Positions 8,231 through 18,636 of a DNA stretch of 64,000 nucleotides are shown here, piece by piece. Under the pieces are notes generated by a model that saw only the letters and a program-made list of their open reading frames with translations, was not told the DNA's origin and made no database searches. Every line of letters begins with the position of its first letter. Position 1 is the first letter of the stretch. Position numbers and translations under genes: made by a program. Source of the DNA: Polyangia bacterium (GTDB lineage Bacteria; Myxococcota_A; Polyangia; Nannocystales; Nannocystaceae); NCBI GenBank assembly GCA_030430565.1, contig JAUIKS010000028.1:96543-160542 (forward strand), read 5' to 3'.

Positions 8231-10477
8231 TCACTTCTGCGTGAAGGTGGCGATGCCGTCCCAGCCCTCCGGCGCCGCGTCGCCGAGCGCGTCGAGGCGC
8301 TCGAGATAGAGCGCCGCCGTCCGCTCGCCCTCGTTACGGACCGCGAACGCCTCAAAGCCCGACCGCGCCGCGTCAAAGCGGCCGGCGCGGTAGGCCGCGA
8401 GCGCGCGCTCGAAGCCCGCGAGGTCCTCGTAGGTGGCGATCACGCCCTCCGGGCCCGCGAGCAGCTCGAAGATCGCTACGGGGACCTCTTTGCCCTTCAC
8501 GCGCACGAGGTCGACCTCGCGGAACTGATAGGCCGGCGGCGCGCTGGCCCGCGTCTCGGGACCGACCAGGCAGCGCACGCCGTAGACCTTCGTCAGGCCC
8601 TCGAGCCGCGAGGCGAGGTTCACCGTGTCGCCCACGGCGGTGTAGTCGAAGCGCTCGACCGAGCCCATGTTCCCGACCACGGCGTCGCCGGTGTTGAGCC
8701 CGACGCCCATCGCGACCTCGAGGCCCTGCTCGCGAAAACCCGGCTGCAGCTCGCGCAGCGCGGCGTCCATCGCGATCGCGGTCGCCAGGCAGCGCGCGAC
8801 GTGATCCTCGTAGACCACGGGCGCGCCGAAGACCGCCATCACGGCGTCGCCGATGTATTTGTCGAGGTAGCCGCCGCGGGCCAGCACGGCGCGGGTCATC
8901 GGCGTGAGGAAGGTGTTGAGCACCGCGACGAGCTGCTCGGGCGAGAGCCGCTCGGACAGCTCGGTGAAGCCGCGGATGTCGGAGAACAGCACGGTCACGG
9001 GCCGCCGCGCGCCGCCCAGCTCGAGCGCGCGCGGGTCAGCGAGCAGCTCGCGCAGCGCCTCGTCGCCGAGGTAGTTGGCGAAGCTGCGGCGCAGCTGCCG
9101 GCGACCCACCGCCTCGCGCAGGTACGAGAGCGTGAGCCCGCCGGCGCCGACGAGCGCGATGCTCAGCAGCGGCCACGCCGCCGCGATCCAGCGCCCCGCG
9201 TAGACGAACAGCAGCTGCGCGAAGACGACGTAGGCGAGCGCGGCGCTCAGCACCCCGATCACGCGCGCGACGGGGCCCAGGCGCAGGCGCGGCACGAACA
9301 GCCCCGCGACCAGCAGGCCGACGATCAAGCACGCGAGCGCGTCCTGCAGCGGCGACGCCCGCCGGAGCGCGTCACCCTGCAGGGCCTGATCGAGGACCGT
9401 CGCGTGCAGCTCGACCCCGGGCGAACCTGGCCCAAAGGGCGTGCGCACGCGGTCCTTGCCGAGGAAGCTGACGCCGACCAGCACGATCTTGTCCTTCAGC
9501 GAGACGCCGCCCGTGTCGCCCTCGACCACGTCGTAGGCCGACAGCGTCGTGAACGCGCCGGCCGGGCCGCGGAAGTTGACGAGCAGGTTGTCCTCGCCGT
9601 CGAGCGCGAGCCTGCGCGCGCCGACCCGGACCTCGCGCTCGACCCCCAGGTAGGCGAGCTGCCCCCGCCGCGCGCCGTCGTAGGTCGCTAACACCGGCAC
9701 GACGAAGGGCGCGTAGATCTGGCTGCTCGGCTCGCCCTCGACGCGGACCGCGAAGGGCATCGCCCGCACCGTCAGGTCGTCGTCCTCGACCAGCGTGACG
9801 ACGCCGAGCGCGGCCGCGGCCGCGTTGAACTCCGGCAGCGAGGCGAGCCCGCGCCCGACCGCGTCGGGGCGGCGGACCCCGAGCACGCTCTGCCCGTAGC
9901 GCGCCTTCCTCAGCGACGGGTCATCGGGGATCGGGTCCCCCCGCGCGCCGAGATGCAGCGCGAGCACGACTCGCTCAGCGCCCGCGATCGCGCCCTCGAG
10001 CGCCGCGTCGCCGCTGTTCTCGCGCTGAACCTCGGCGAGCAGCTCGCGCGCCTCGTCCGGCGGCGCGTCGCCGCGCGCGGCGAGCAGCGCCTCGATCCGC
10101 GCGCTGAGTTCCTCCGACAGCAGCCGCTCGCGCTCGGCGAACAGCAGGTCGATCCCGATCGCGCGCGGCTCGTGACGCGCGATCGCGTCGATCAGCTGGC
10201 GCGTCCCCTCGCGCCGCTCGCCGAGGATCGGCGCGTGGTCGAGGGTGCGATCGTCGATCATCACGAGCACGATCTCGTCGCCCGTCGGGATCGGCCCGCG
10301 CAGGAGGAAGCGCTGATCGAGCGTCACCCGCTCGGCCCGGTCGAGGAGCGCGGCCCCGGGCACCCACGCGCCCAGCCGCTGCGTGAGGCACAGCGCCGCG
10401 AGCATGAGCGCGACGAGCAGCCCGAGCAGCAGCGGGCCGCTCGCGGGTCGGGCTCGGAGTCGCGGCGCGCTCACCAC
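8231..10477 (-). CDS. CHASE2-domain class III adenylate/guanylate cyclase
   Basis: A 748-residue membrane receptor cyclase. Start GTG 10477. It has an N-terminal helix (about 12-32), an extracytoplasmic CHASE2 sensor (about 40-390, with VLVMIDDRTLDH and AIGIDLLFAE), three transmembrane helices (about 380-450), then a class III cyclase domain with both metal-binding Asp regions (VLFSDIRGFTELSERL and YLDKYIGDAVMAVFG) and the transition-state region YTAVGDTVNLASRLEG. A C-terminal tail of about 100 residues follows. The FecR-like lipoprotein gene lies 15 bp upstream on the same strand, a pairing often seen for CHASE2 cyclases. It would make cAMP or cGMP in response to an envelope signal. Confidence 0.92.
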   Translation of the reverse strand: MVSAPRLRARPASGPLLLGLLVALMLAALCLTQRLGAWVPGAALLDRAERVTLDQRFLLRGPIPTGDEIVLVMIDDRTLDHAPILGERREGTRQLIDAIARHEPRAIGIDLLFAERERLLSEELSARIEALLAARGDAPPDEARELLAEVQRENSGDAALEGAIAGAERVVLALHLGARGDPIPDDPSLRKARYGQSVLGVRRPDAVGRGLASLPEFNAAAAALGVVTLVEDDDLTVRAMPFAVRVEGEPSSQIYAPFVVPVLATYDGARRGQLAYLGVEREVRVGARRLALDGEDNLLVNFRGPAGAFTTLSAYDVVEGDTGGVSLKDKIVLVGVSFLGKDRVRTPFGPGSPGVELHATVLDQALQGDALRRASPLQDALACLIVGLLVAGLFVPRLRLGPVARVIGVLSAALAYVVFAQLLFVYAGRWIAAAWPLLSIALVGAGGLTLSYLREAVGRRQLRRSFANYLGDEALRELLADPRALELGGARRPVTVLFSDIRGFTELSERLSPEQLVAVLNTFLTPMTRAVLARGGYLDKYIGDAVMAVFGAPVVYEDHVARCLATAIAMDAALRELQPGFREQGLEVAMGVGLNTGDAVVGNMGSVERFDYTAVGDTVNLASRLEGLTKVYGVRCLVGPETRASAPPAYQFREVDLVRVKGKEVPVAIFELLAGPEGVIATYEDLAGFERALAAYRAGRFDAARSGFEAFAVRNEGERTAALYLERLDALGDAAPEGWDGIATFTQK

Positions 10478-10492
10478 CGACAGCCCCTCCGC

Positions 10493-11773
10493 TCAGCGGA
10501 GCTCGACGTGCAGCACGACCCAGACATCGCCCGACGAGACATCGAGCGCGACCGACTGCTTGACGAACTTGTGCAGCGACGCCGGCGTCGGCGCCCCGCC
10601 CTTGACGACGACCCGCGTGACGCGGCCCTCGTGCACCCGGAACATCAGGTGCACCCGGCTGCCCAGCGCCGGGAAGCGCTCGGCGAGCTCGCGCGCGGCG
10701 GCCTCGAGATCGGCGCGCGCCGCCTCGCTGGCGAAGGGCGCCACGAGCGTCGCGCCCTTGGGCGTGTCCTTACCGTCATGCTCGATCGACCAGGAGATCG
10801 AGGCCGTCGGCGGCGCGGCCTTCGCGTCCTCCGGCGCGTCGAGCTCCTCAAGCTCCTCCTCGATCTCGGACGGGCTCTCGTCCGCGTCGTCAGGCAGCTC
10901 GCTCGCCGGTCGCCCCTGGGGCGCGGATCCAGGCGCGGGCTGCGACGCGCTCTGCTCCGCGGGGCTGCCGCTCGACTTGCCGGTCTTCGTCGGCTTGTTG
11001 TCCGGCGGGCTCTTCTCGAGCTTCTTCTTCTCCTTCGAGCTCGCGCGCTGCGGCACGCCGGCCTCGCTCTTCGCCTTGTCCTCGTCCTCGTCGGCCTCCG
11101 CCCTCGCGCTCTTCGCCGAGCTCCCAGTCGTGGGCGGCGCGCCCATGTTCTCGCCGCCGCCGCCGCCGTAGCCGATCTCCGCCCCGCCGCCGTCACCGGC
11201 CTTCGCGGCCGTCTCTGGCGGTGGCGCCGCCGCCACCGCGCGCTCGCCCCTGGACTCGGACGGCAGGTTCGTGCCGCTCTCGAGCCGCGACTGCCACCCG
11301 GCGATGCGCTCGGACATCGCCGCCGAGCCGCCGATGCGGCTGCGCTCCCCCGACGCGAGGATCGCCTCGAGCTGCGCCTCGAAGCCCTGCTTCGCCCGCG
11401 GCGCGTCGAGCATCGGGATGTCGTTGACGTGGAATTCGAGGTCCTCGTCGACGTTGACGACGTAGCCGTTGTGCAGCTCCGCGAGCAGGAAGCCGCCCGC
11501 GGCGGTGATGAACACGTCGTCCTTGAGGATCGGGAGCCCGACCTGCGCCGGGAACAGCTCGCCGTTGCGGTCGCGCACCTGGACCGAGCCGTCCACGAGC
11601 TCGACGTGGGCGATCGCCTCGCCCTGCGTCGCCTGCTTCGGGCGCGGCGTCTCCTTCACCGGCGTCGCGGGATCGGCCGGCAGCTCGCCGCCGCCGCGGC
11701 CGTCGCCGCAGGCCGCCACGAGCAGCAGCACGCCCAAGCCCCAGCCCACCGGTCGCCATCGCACACTCCGCAT
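10493..11773 (-). CDS. FecR-like domain lipoprotein
   Basis: Starting at ATG 11773, the product has a signal peptide ending in a lipobox (LLLVAAC), so it is an envelope lipoprotein of about 426 residues. Residues about 50-130 form a FecR-like beta domain (VELVDGSVQVRDRNGE, FITAAGGFLLAELHNG), followed by a long low-complexity Ser/Pro/Lys/Asp/Glu linker and a C-terminal TonB-C/AgmX-like domain (HLMFRVHEGRVTRVVVKGG). It lies 15 bp upstream of the CHASE2 cyclase and probably acts as its periplasmic partner. Further upstream codons are open but would precede the signal peptide. Confidence 0.75.
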   Translation of the reverse strand: MRSVRWRPVGWGLGVLLLVAACGDGRGGGELPADPATPVKETPRPKQATQGEAIAHVELVDGSVQVRDRNGELFPAQVGLPILKDDVFITAAGGFLLAELHNGYVVNVDEDLEFHVNDIPMLDAPRAKQGFEAQLEAILASGERSRIGGSAAMSERIAGWQSRLESGTNLPSESRGERAVAAAPPPETAAKAGDGGGAEIGYGGGGGENMGAPPTTGSSAKSARAEADEDEDKAKSEAGVPQRASSKEKKKLEKSPPDNKPTKTGKSSGSPAEQSASQPAPGSAPQGRPASELPDDADESPSEIEEELEELDAPEDAKAAPPTASISWSIEHDGKDTPKGATLVAPFASEAARADLEAAARELAERFPALGSRVHLMFRVHEGRVTRVVVKGGAPTPASLHKFVKQSVALDVSSGDVWVVLHVELR

Positions 11774-11912
11774 CACGCACCCCGTCACGAGCGGTTCTCG
11801 AGCTCGCGCCCGGCAAGGGTACCCCACCCCGCCGCCGCGAGGCCGCCCCGCGCCCCGCGGATCTACGCGCGAGCGCGGCGGAAGTTGTGACGCGCGCAGG
11901 ATCGCCCGCGCG

Positions 11913-13583
<1,671 letters not shown>

Positions 13584-13917
13584 CCGCAGCCCCGTGGCGA
13601 CGCGCGAACACACGCGCCGCTCGATCGGAGTCTAGCAGGACGCGGCGCCGCGACGGCGAGAGGATGACCTGCTCGAACGTTCTCATGTCCCTTGAGACCG
13701 GTAATCATGGGGAGCTCCGCCACGGGCGAACTCGCGCCGGGGAGAAGCGCTACAGCGCGCGCCCGCGGGCAGCCGCCGCGCCGCGAGCCGCGGGGCATCG
13801 CGCGCGCGTCGTCAGCCGAGATGCGCCGGGCGAGCGCCGAGCGTCGCGCGACCTAGCCCGCGGCGACGGGAGAGCGCGACCTCGAGGACCGTCGCGACGC
13901 GAGCCGGCCCGCGCCGC
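13584..13917. other. Intergenic region with no recognised gene
   Basis: Gap of about 330 bp between two minus-strand genes. It must hold the promoter of the MopE-like lipoprotein gene. The open frames here are Arg/Ala-rich and look like GC-driven noise. No hairpin or repeat stood out. Confidence 0.5.
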
Positions 13918-15261
13918 TCAATCGATCAGGATCGCCGGCGTCCGCTTCTTGTCGAGCTCCCCCTCGATCGCCAGCGCGGGCCCGACGAGCGTCCGGAACA
14001 GCGCGGGGGGCAGCCGGTCGCGCACGCGGGTCTCGAGCAGCTCCGCCGAGGGGTAGTAGTCGTCGCCGAAGTCGCTGACGCCGAAGCCGGGCTGAAACAC
14101 CAGCGCGCGCAGCAGGCTCAGCCGCGCCCGCGCCCGCGGGTCTTCGTCCATCCAGGGGTGCGGCCGCCCGAACGCGAGCTGCGAGCGGTACGGCGCCATG
14201 TCGCCGACGCTGATCGTGGCGAAGCGGTCGCCCGTGGTGAAGGCGCGCACCGATCGAACCTTGTCGAAGTCACGCGCCTCGAGCTCGAACCAGCGCTGGC
14301 GCGCGGGGTCGCGCTCGCCGAGCTCGCCAAGATCGATCGCGACGAAGCCGTAGCCGAGCTGGTCGGCGAGCTGCAGCGCGTCGAAGAGCGGCGCCGTCTC
14401 GCCCGAGCTCCCGCGCGAGCGCGCCAGGACCGCGGCGGTCGTGAGCTGCTCGCCGTCGAGGCCAAACTGGCGAAGAAAGCCTACGTAGTCCTCGTCCGCG
14501 TCGTCGCTGATGATCAGGACGCGCGCCGGGTCGTCCGCGAGGTTCGTCGGCCCGAGCTTCGTGTACAGCAGGCTCGCCGACGCGATCGCGAGCAGCGCGG
14601 CGATCGCGATGATCTGAACGCGCCGCGCCGGCACCCCCACCAAGTCGCTGGGCAGCGGCAGCTCGAGCGCTTCCACCAACTCGTCGTGGGCAGCGCGGGC
14701 GCGATCGGCCGCGCGCGCGCGCCAGCGGGAGATCCCCGCGAGCAGCGCGAGCCACCCCGTCAGCGCGGCCCACAGCAGGTGCTGCGGCGTCTCTACGCCG
14801 GGCGGGCGCACGGCGTTGAAGCTGAGCGGCACGAGCAGCAGCGAGAGCGCCGCGAGCAGCGCGAAGACGATGGTCCCCAGGCGCCAGCCGAGCTCCTCCT
14901 GCGCGAGCCGATCTGTCTCTGCGTGCACGTAGCGGGCCGTGTCGAGCGAGCGCGCGAGGACGCGGGCGCGCCGTCGACCCCACGAGGTGATCGTCAGCCA
15001 CAGCCACAGCAGGCCCGCGCCGCCGCCGACGACGACGATCAGCGGAGAGGCGCCGCCGAGCAGCGCCGCGACCACGCAGGCGAGGCCCAGCGCCAGGCCC
15101 AGCGCGTCGCGGAGCAGCGCGCCGAGCGTGCGACGCGGACGCCCCAGCGCGGGCTGCTCAGGCGCGCCGCCGGTCGACGTCTCCCCGCCGCGGTAGAGCG
15201 CGGCGAGCTCGTCCCACGAGCGCTCGTCGAGCGAGCTATTCGCGTCTTGTTCGGGCTTCAT
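13918..15261 (-). CDS. Membrane protein encoded with an ECF sigma factor (possible anti-sigma partner)
   Basis: The frame is open upstream, but the ATG at 15261 (MKPEQDANSSLDE) overlaps the sigma-factor stop by 4 bp, giving 447 residues. A short cytoplasmic N-terminus containing WDELAALYRGGE is followed by hydrophobic pairs near residues 55-95, 135-180 and 225-245. A C-terminal soluble domain (about 250-447) has no recognised family but contains RVLIISDDADEDYVGFLRQFG. Position and topology suggest an anti-sigma or signal-transducing partner; no ZAS zinc motif (HxxxCxxC) is present. Confidence 0.7.
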   Translation of the reverse strand: MKPEQDANSSLDERSWDELAALYRGGETSTGGAPEQPALGRPRRTLGALLRDALGLALGLACVVAALLGGASPLIVVVGGGAGLLWLWLTITSWGRRRARVLARSLDTARYVHAETDRLAQEELGWRLGTIVFALLAALSLLLVPLSFNAVRPPGVETPQHLLWAALTGWLALLAGISRWRARAADRARAAHDELVEALELPLPSDLVGVPARRVQIIAIAALLAIASASLLYTKLGPTNLADDPARVLIISDDADEDYVGFLRQFGLDGEQLTTAAVLARSRGSSGETAPLFDALQLADQLGYGFVAIDLGELGERDPARQRWFELEARDFDKVRSVRAFTTGDRFATISVGDMAPYRSQLAFGRPHPWMDEDPRARARLSLLRALVFQPGFGVSDFGDDYYPSAELLETRVRDRLPPALFRTLVGPALAIEGELDKKRTPAILID

Positions 15262-15830
15262 CGCGTTCCTCCCAACCGCTCGCGCAGGGTCTTGCGCGCC
15301 CGCGAGAGCCGCGCCGAGACGTTCTTCTCGGTGATGCCGATGACCTCGGCGATCTCCGCGTACGACAGCCCCTCGAGCTGCAGCGTGAGCACGTGCCGCT
15401 GCGAGAGCGGGAGCGCCTGGATCGCGTCCAGCAGCCGCTGACGGTCGCCGCGTCGATCGAGCACATCCTCCGCGCGCGGGCGCTGATCGACGAGCTCGCC
15501 GGCCGCGACGATCGTCCGGCGTTTTCGAAGATGGTCGATCGCGCAGTTTCGCGCGACGCGGTACGCGAAGGTCCGCAGCGACGCCTCCTCGCGAAACCGC
15601 GGGAGCGCGCGCCACAGCGACAGCGCGATCTCCTGCAGCAGGTCCTCGCGCTCGCTCGCGCTGCGCGCGTGACTCGCGGCGACGCGCGCGAGCCCGCGTC
15701 CGTGCTCGCGCAGCACCTCTTGATAGCGCCGCTCACGAAGCGCGGCGGGCGTCGCCGACGCCAGCGCGCCCGCAGCGGGTCGGGGCATCAGCCCGGCCGG
15801 GGCGCTTGGGAGTTCGGGCTGCGTGGTCAA
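15258..15830 (-). CDS. ECF-family RNA polymerase sigma factor
   Basis: A 190-residue sigma-70 family factor. Region 2 spans about residues 45-110 (EREDLLQEIALSLWRALPRF, then TFAYRVARNCAIDHLRKRR). Region 4 spans about 130-185 (LPLSQRHVLTLQLEGLSYAEI followed by an HTH ending in SARLSRARKTLRERL). A Pro/Ala-rich N-terminus of about 30 residues precedes region 2. It is translationally coupled (4-bp ATGA overlap) to the membrane gene downstream, the standard sigma/anti-sigma order. The regulon is unknown. Confidence 0.92.
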   Translation of the reverse strand: MTTQPELPSAPAGLMPRPAAGALASATPAALRERRYQEVLREHGRGLARVAASHARSASEREDLLQEIALSLWRALPRFREEASLRTFAYRVARNCAIDHLRKRRTIVAAGELVDQRPRAEDVLDRRGDRQRLLDAIQALPLSQRHVLTLQLEGLSYAEIAEVIGITEKNVSARLSRARKTLRERLGGTR

Positions 15831-16022
15831 AGGCGCGCGGACCTCCGCGTGAACGGACAGCGAGAGCGATCGAGCATCACGCCACAGACAGTCGAGGCGC
15901 CAGGGAAATCCCTACGCCGCGCGCCGACGAAAAACCGAGAGGCATCTCACACGTGTTCGCGCGTGGGCGCGCGAGCAACATGTCTTTACGAGCATCTACA
16001 AAGAAACCGCGCGAGCGCCCGC

Positions 16023-17660
16023 TCAGCCAACCTCGGCGCTCCGCTCCGGCTCCGGGGGCGCCACGCTCATCTCGCCGCGCAGGCCTTGGAGCGCGAACAC
16101 GCGCGCCGGCTTCGACTTGCCCTTGAGGTTCACCATCGCGCCCTCCCCCACGATCGCGCGCGCGCCGAGCAGCGTCCGCATCGTCTCCGAGATGACGATC
16201 TCGTGGGACAGCTCCTTGCACGCGGTCTCGAGCCGCGCGGCCACGTTCACCGAGTCGCCGATGACCGTGTAGTTGAGGCGCCGCGGCGAGCCGATGTTGC
16301 CGGCGATCGCCTCGCCGCAGTGGATCCCGACGCCGGTCTGCAGGGCCGGCAGGCCGTCCTCGACGAGGCGCTCGTTGAGCCGCACGAGCCGGCGCTTCAT
16401 CTCGAGCGCCGCGCGGGCGGCCGCGAGCGCCGACTCCTCCGGCGGCAGCCGAGCCGGCGCGCCGAACACCACCATCAGCCCGTCGCCGATGAACTTGTCG
16501 ATCAGCCCGCCGTGGGCCATGCAGGCCTCGACCATCTCGGTGAAGTAGCGGTTGAGCAGCTTGACGACCTGCCGCGGGCGCAGACGCTCGGAGAGCGGCG
16601 TGAAGCCGCGGATGTCGGCCATCAGGATCGTCAGCTGGCGCAGCTCGCCGCCCAGCTCGAGCCCGCCCTGGATCACGACGTCGCTGACCTGCCGCGTGAC
16701 GTAGCGGCTGAACGCGTCCTTGATGAACTCGCGCTCCTCGAGGCCGACGAGCATCCCGTTGACCGCCGCCATCAGCTCGCCGACCTCGTCACCGTCGCTC
16801 GGCAGCGCGCGCTCGCCGTAGCGCTCGGGCGTCAGCTCCCGCAGCAACCCCGTCAGCTCCCGCAGCGTCGCGGTCACCTGGCTCGCCACCAGCAGGCAGC
16901 CGCTGAGCGTGACGGCCAGGCCGACGCTCGTGACCAAGAAGATCTGCAGCGCGAGGCCGTCGATGTCGCCGCCCTCGAGCGCGTCGGCGGTCCCCCGGTA
17001 GGCGAGCGTGCCCGTGACCACCGAACCGACCAGCGACGCGCCGGCGATCACGAGCCCCATCTTCAGGCCGATGCCCATCTGCAGGATGCCGACGCCGGCG
17101 ACCGGCAGCATCGGGTCGCGCGCGGCCATCGACCGCAGCAGCCGACGCATGCGTCGCTCGGTGAACAGCCACGCGAAGATCCCGTCGAGGATCGACGCGA
17201 GCAGACCGCCCACGAGCACGTGCAGCGCGATCATCAGCTCGACCGAGAGCATCACGAGCGCGGCCGCGACGCTGACGGCGAGCGCGGCCGCGAACACCGA
17301 GAGCGCGAGCAGGTTCGGGTAGTTCATCGCGTCGCGCCAGGCCTCGACCTCGACGTCGACCCCGGGGTTCGCCAGCCACGCGCGCAGGTGCTTGGTGAAG
17401 CGCAGGTGATAGACGAACATGCAGACGATCGAGAGGGCCACCAGCCCGGCGAGCGACAGCAAGAAGAAGTTGAGCGCCCCCGGCGGGAACACGACCGTCA
17501 GCGTGATGTAGTAGGCGCCCACCGCCGCCGCCGTCGAGCCGATCGCGATCGCGCCGATCCAGGTCGCCAGCAGCGACGAGGCCGGCGGCAGCGGCTCGCC
17601 GACCAGGCGCTGCAGCTGCGGGCGCGAGATCAGCTGGACCACGCTCGAGCTGGCGAGCAT
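16023..17660 (-). CDS. HAMP-linked membrane class III adenylate/guanylate cyclase
   Basis: From ATG 17660 the product is 545 residues; a TTG at 17705 (LTITASHSS) is an alternative start. About six transmembrane helices fill residues 30-275, followed by a HAMP-like linker (VASQVTATLRELTGLLRELTP) and a class III cyclase domain with ILMADIRGFTPLSERL, LIDKFIGDGLMVVFG and YTVIGDSVNVAARLE. All three signatures needed for catalysis are intact. The GGGP-synthase-like gene lies immediately upstream on the same strand. This is the second of three class III cyclases in 24 kb. Confidence 0.9.
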   Translation of the reverse strand: MLASSSVVQLISRPQLQRLVGEPLPPASSLLATWIGAIAIGSTAAAVGAYYITLTVVFPPGALNFFLLSLAGLVALSIVCMFVYHLRFTKHLRAWLANPGVDVEVEAWRDAMNYPNLLALSVFAAALAVSVAAALVMLSVELMIALHVLVGGLLASILDGIFAWLFTERRMRRLLRSMAARDPMLPVAGVGILQMGIGLKMGLVIAGASLVGSVVTGTLAYRGTADALEGGDIDGLALQIFLVTSVGLAVTLSGCLLVASQVTATLRELTGLLRELTPERYGERALPSDGDEVGELMAAVNGMLVGLEEREFIKDAFSRYVTRQVSDVVIQGGLELGGELRQLTILMADIRGFTPLSERLRPRQVVKLLNRYFTEMVEACMAHGGLIDKFIGDGLMVVFGAPARLPPEESALAAARAALEMKRRLVRLNERLVEDGLPALQTGVGIHCGEAIAGNIGSPRRLNYTVIGDSVNVAARLETACKELSHEIVISETMRTLLGARAIVGEGAMVNLKGKSKPARVFALQGLRGEMSVAPPEPERSAEVG

Positions 17661-17727
17661 GTCGCCGCTGGATCGATCGAGGCTGCTGTGGCTGGCGGTG
17701 ATGGTCAAGGCTCTCCCGCGTGCGCGC

Positions 17728-18486
17728 TCAGGCCGTGAGCAGCGCGTCGTAGAACTGCTTAGCGTAGGCGAGCGCCGCGGAGAGGTCGCCGTCCTCGCCG
17801 ATCTTGTCCTCGTACACATCCGACGGCGTGATCACCGTGTCGGCGCCCATCAGGATCGCCTTCGCGGCGCTCGCCGGCGTGAACTCATCCGAGATCACGA
17901 GCCGCAGATCCGCGATCTGCTTGATCGCCCGGATCAGCCCCGGATCGATGTTGATCTGCGGATCCTCGTAGTCGAGCGCGATGTACGGATAGCCGACCAT
18001 CGCCGCGTAGTTGATGTAGCTCAAGAGCACCTTGCTCGACGGCAGCAGGTAGGCGTCGAAGTACCAGCGCGCCGTCGAGTTCCCCATGATCAGGTACGCG
18101 ACCGGCACGTAGTCGAGCCCGAGGCGCGCGATGTTCATCGCGGTCGCCACCGACCCCGACCCGCACGGGCGCGCGTAGTGGGAATTCGAATTCATGACGT
18201 CGGGCATGATCACGACATCCGCGGGCGCGACCGAGTCGGGCCCCGCGGGGTAGAGCGCGACCGTCAGCGAGGTCTCGGCCTTGAGCTGCCGCGTCAGCGT
18301 CGCCAGGTCCGCCGCGCCGGTCCCCCCCAGCAGCACCTGCTCGTAGCCGATCGCCTCGAGCTGCTTATAAAAGCCGATATCGGAGAACTTCTCGGGATCG
18401 AGCAGCGGCAGATAGCGCGCGAACGCGAACGACGCGCGGCGCACGCGTGACTTGCTCTTGCCCTGCTTGGTGCCATGATCGCTCAT
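17728..18486 (-). CDS. Divergent PcrB/GGGP-synthase-like TIM-barrel protein
   Basis: From ATG 18486, 252 residues. Elements resemble the geranylgeranylglyceryl-phosphate / heptaprenylglyceryl-phosphate synthase family: LLDPEKF at the start, a phosphate-loop-like VLLGGTGAADLATL, ADVVIMPDVMNSNSHY (compare PSVLNS), VPVAYLIM (compare TAYIL) and a terminal GADTVITPSDVYED. However, the family's GGGI phosphate loop is replaced by ISDEF, and the YLEYSG segment by ALDYEDPQ, so substrate or activity may differ. Enzymes of this family make ether-lipid or prenyl-glycerol phosphates. Family placement is my inference from motif order. Confidence 0.5.
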   Translation of the reverse strand: MSDHGTKQGKSKSRVRRASFAFARYLPLLDPEKFSDIGFYKQLEAIGYEQVLLGGTGAADLATLTRQLKAETSLTVALYPAGPDSVAPADVVIMPDVMNSNSHYARPCGSGSVATAMNIARLGLDYVPVAYLIMGNSTARWYFDAYLLPSSKVLLSYINYAAMVGYPYIALDYEDPQINIDPGLIRAIKQIADLRLVISDEFTPASAAKAILMGADTVITPSDVYEDKIGEDGDLSAALAYAKQFYDALLTA

Positions 18487-18636
18487 CGTGCGGCGTCCCT
18501 CTCTGCGGGCCAACGCTGTCGACCCGGGTCACAGAGTACCGTGCTGGAGCACGCCACGGTAGCCTGCTGCCGGCGACGTAGGCCTCCGCACACAACCCGC
18601 GGTCAACCGCCGCGCGCGACCGGGGTCGACCCGGGT

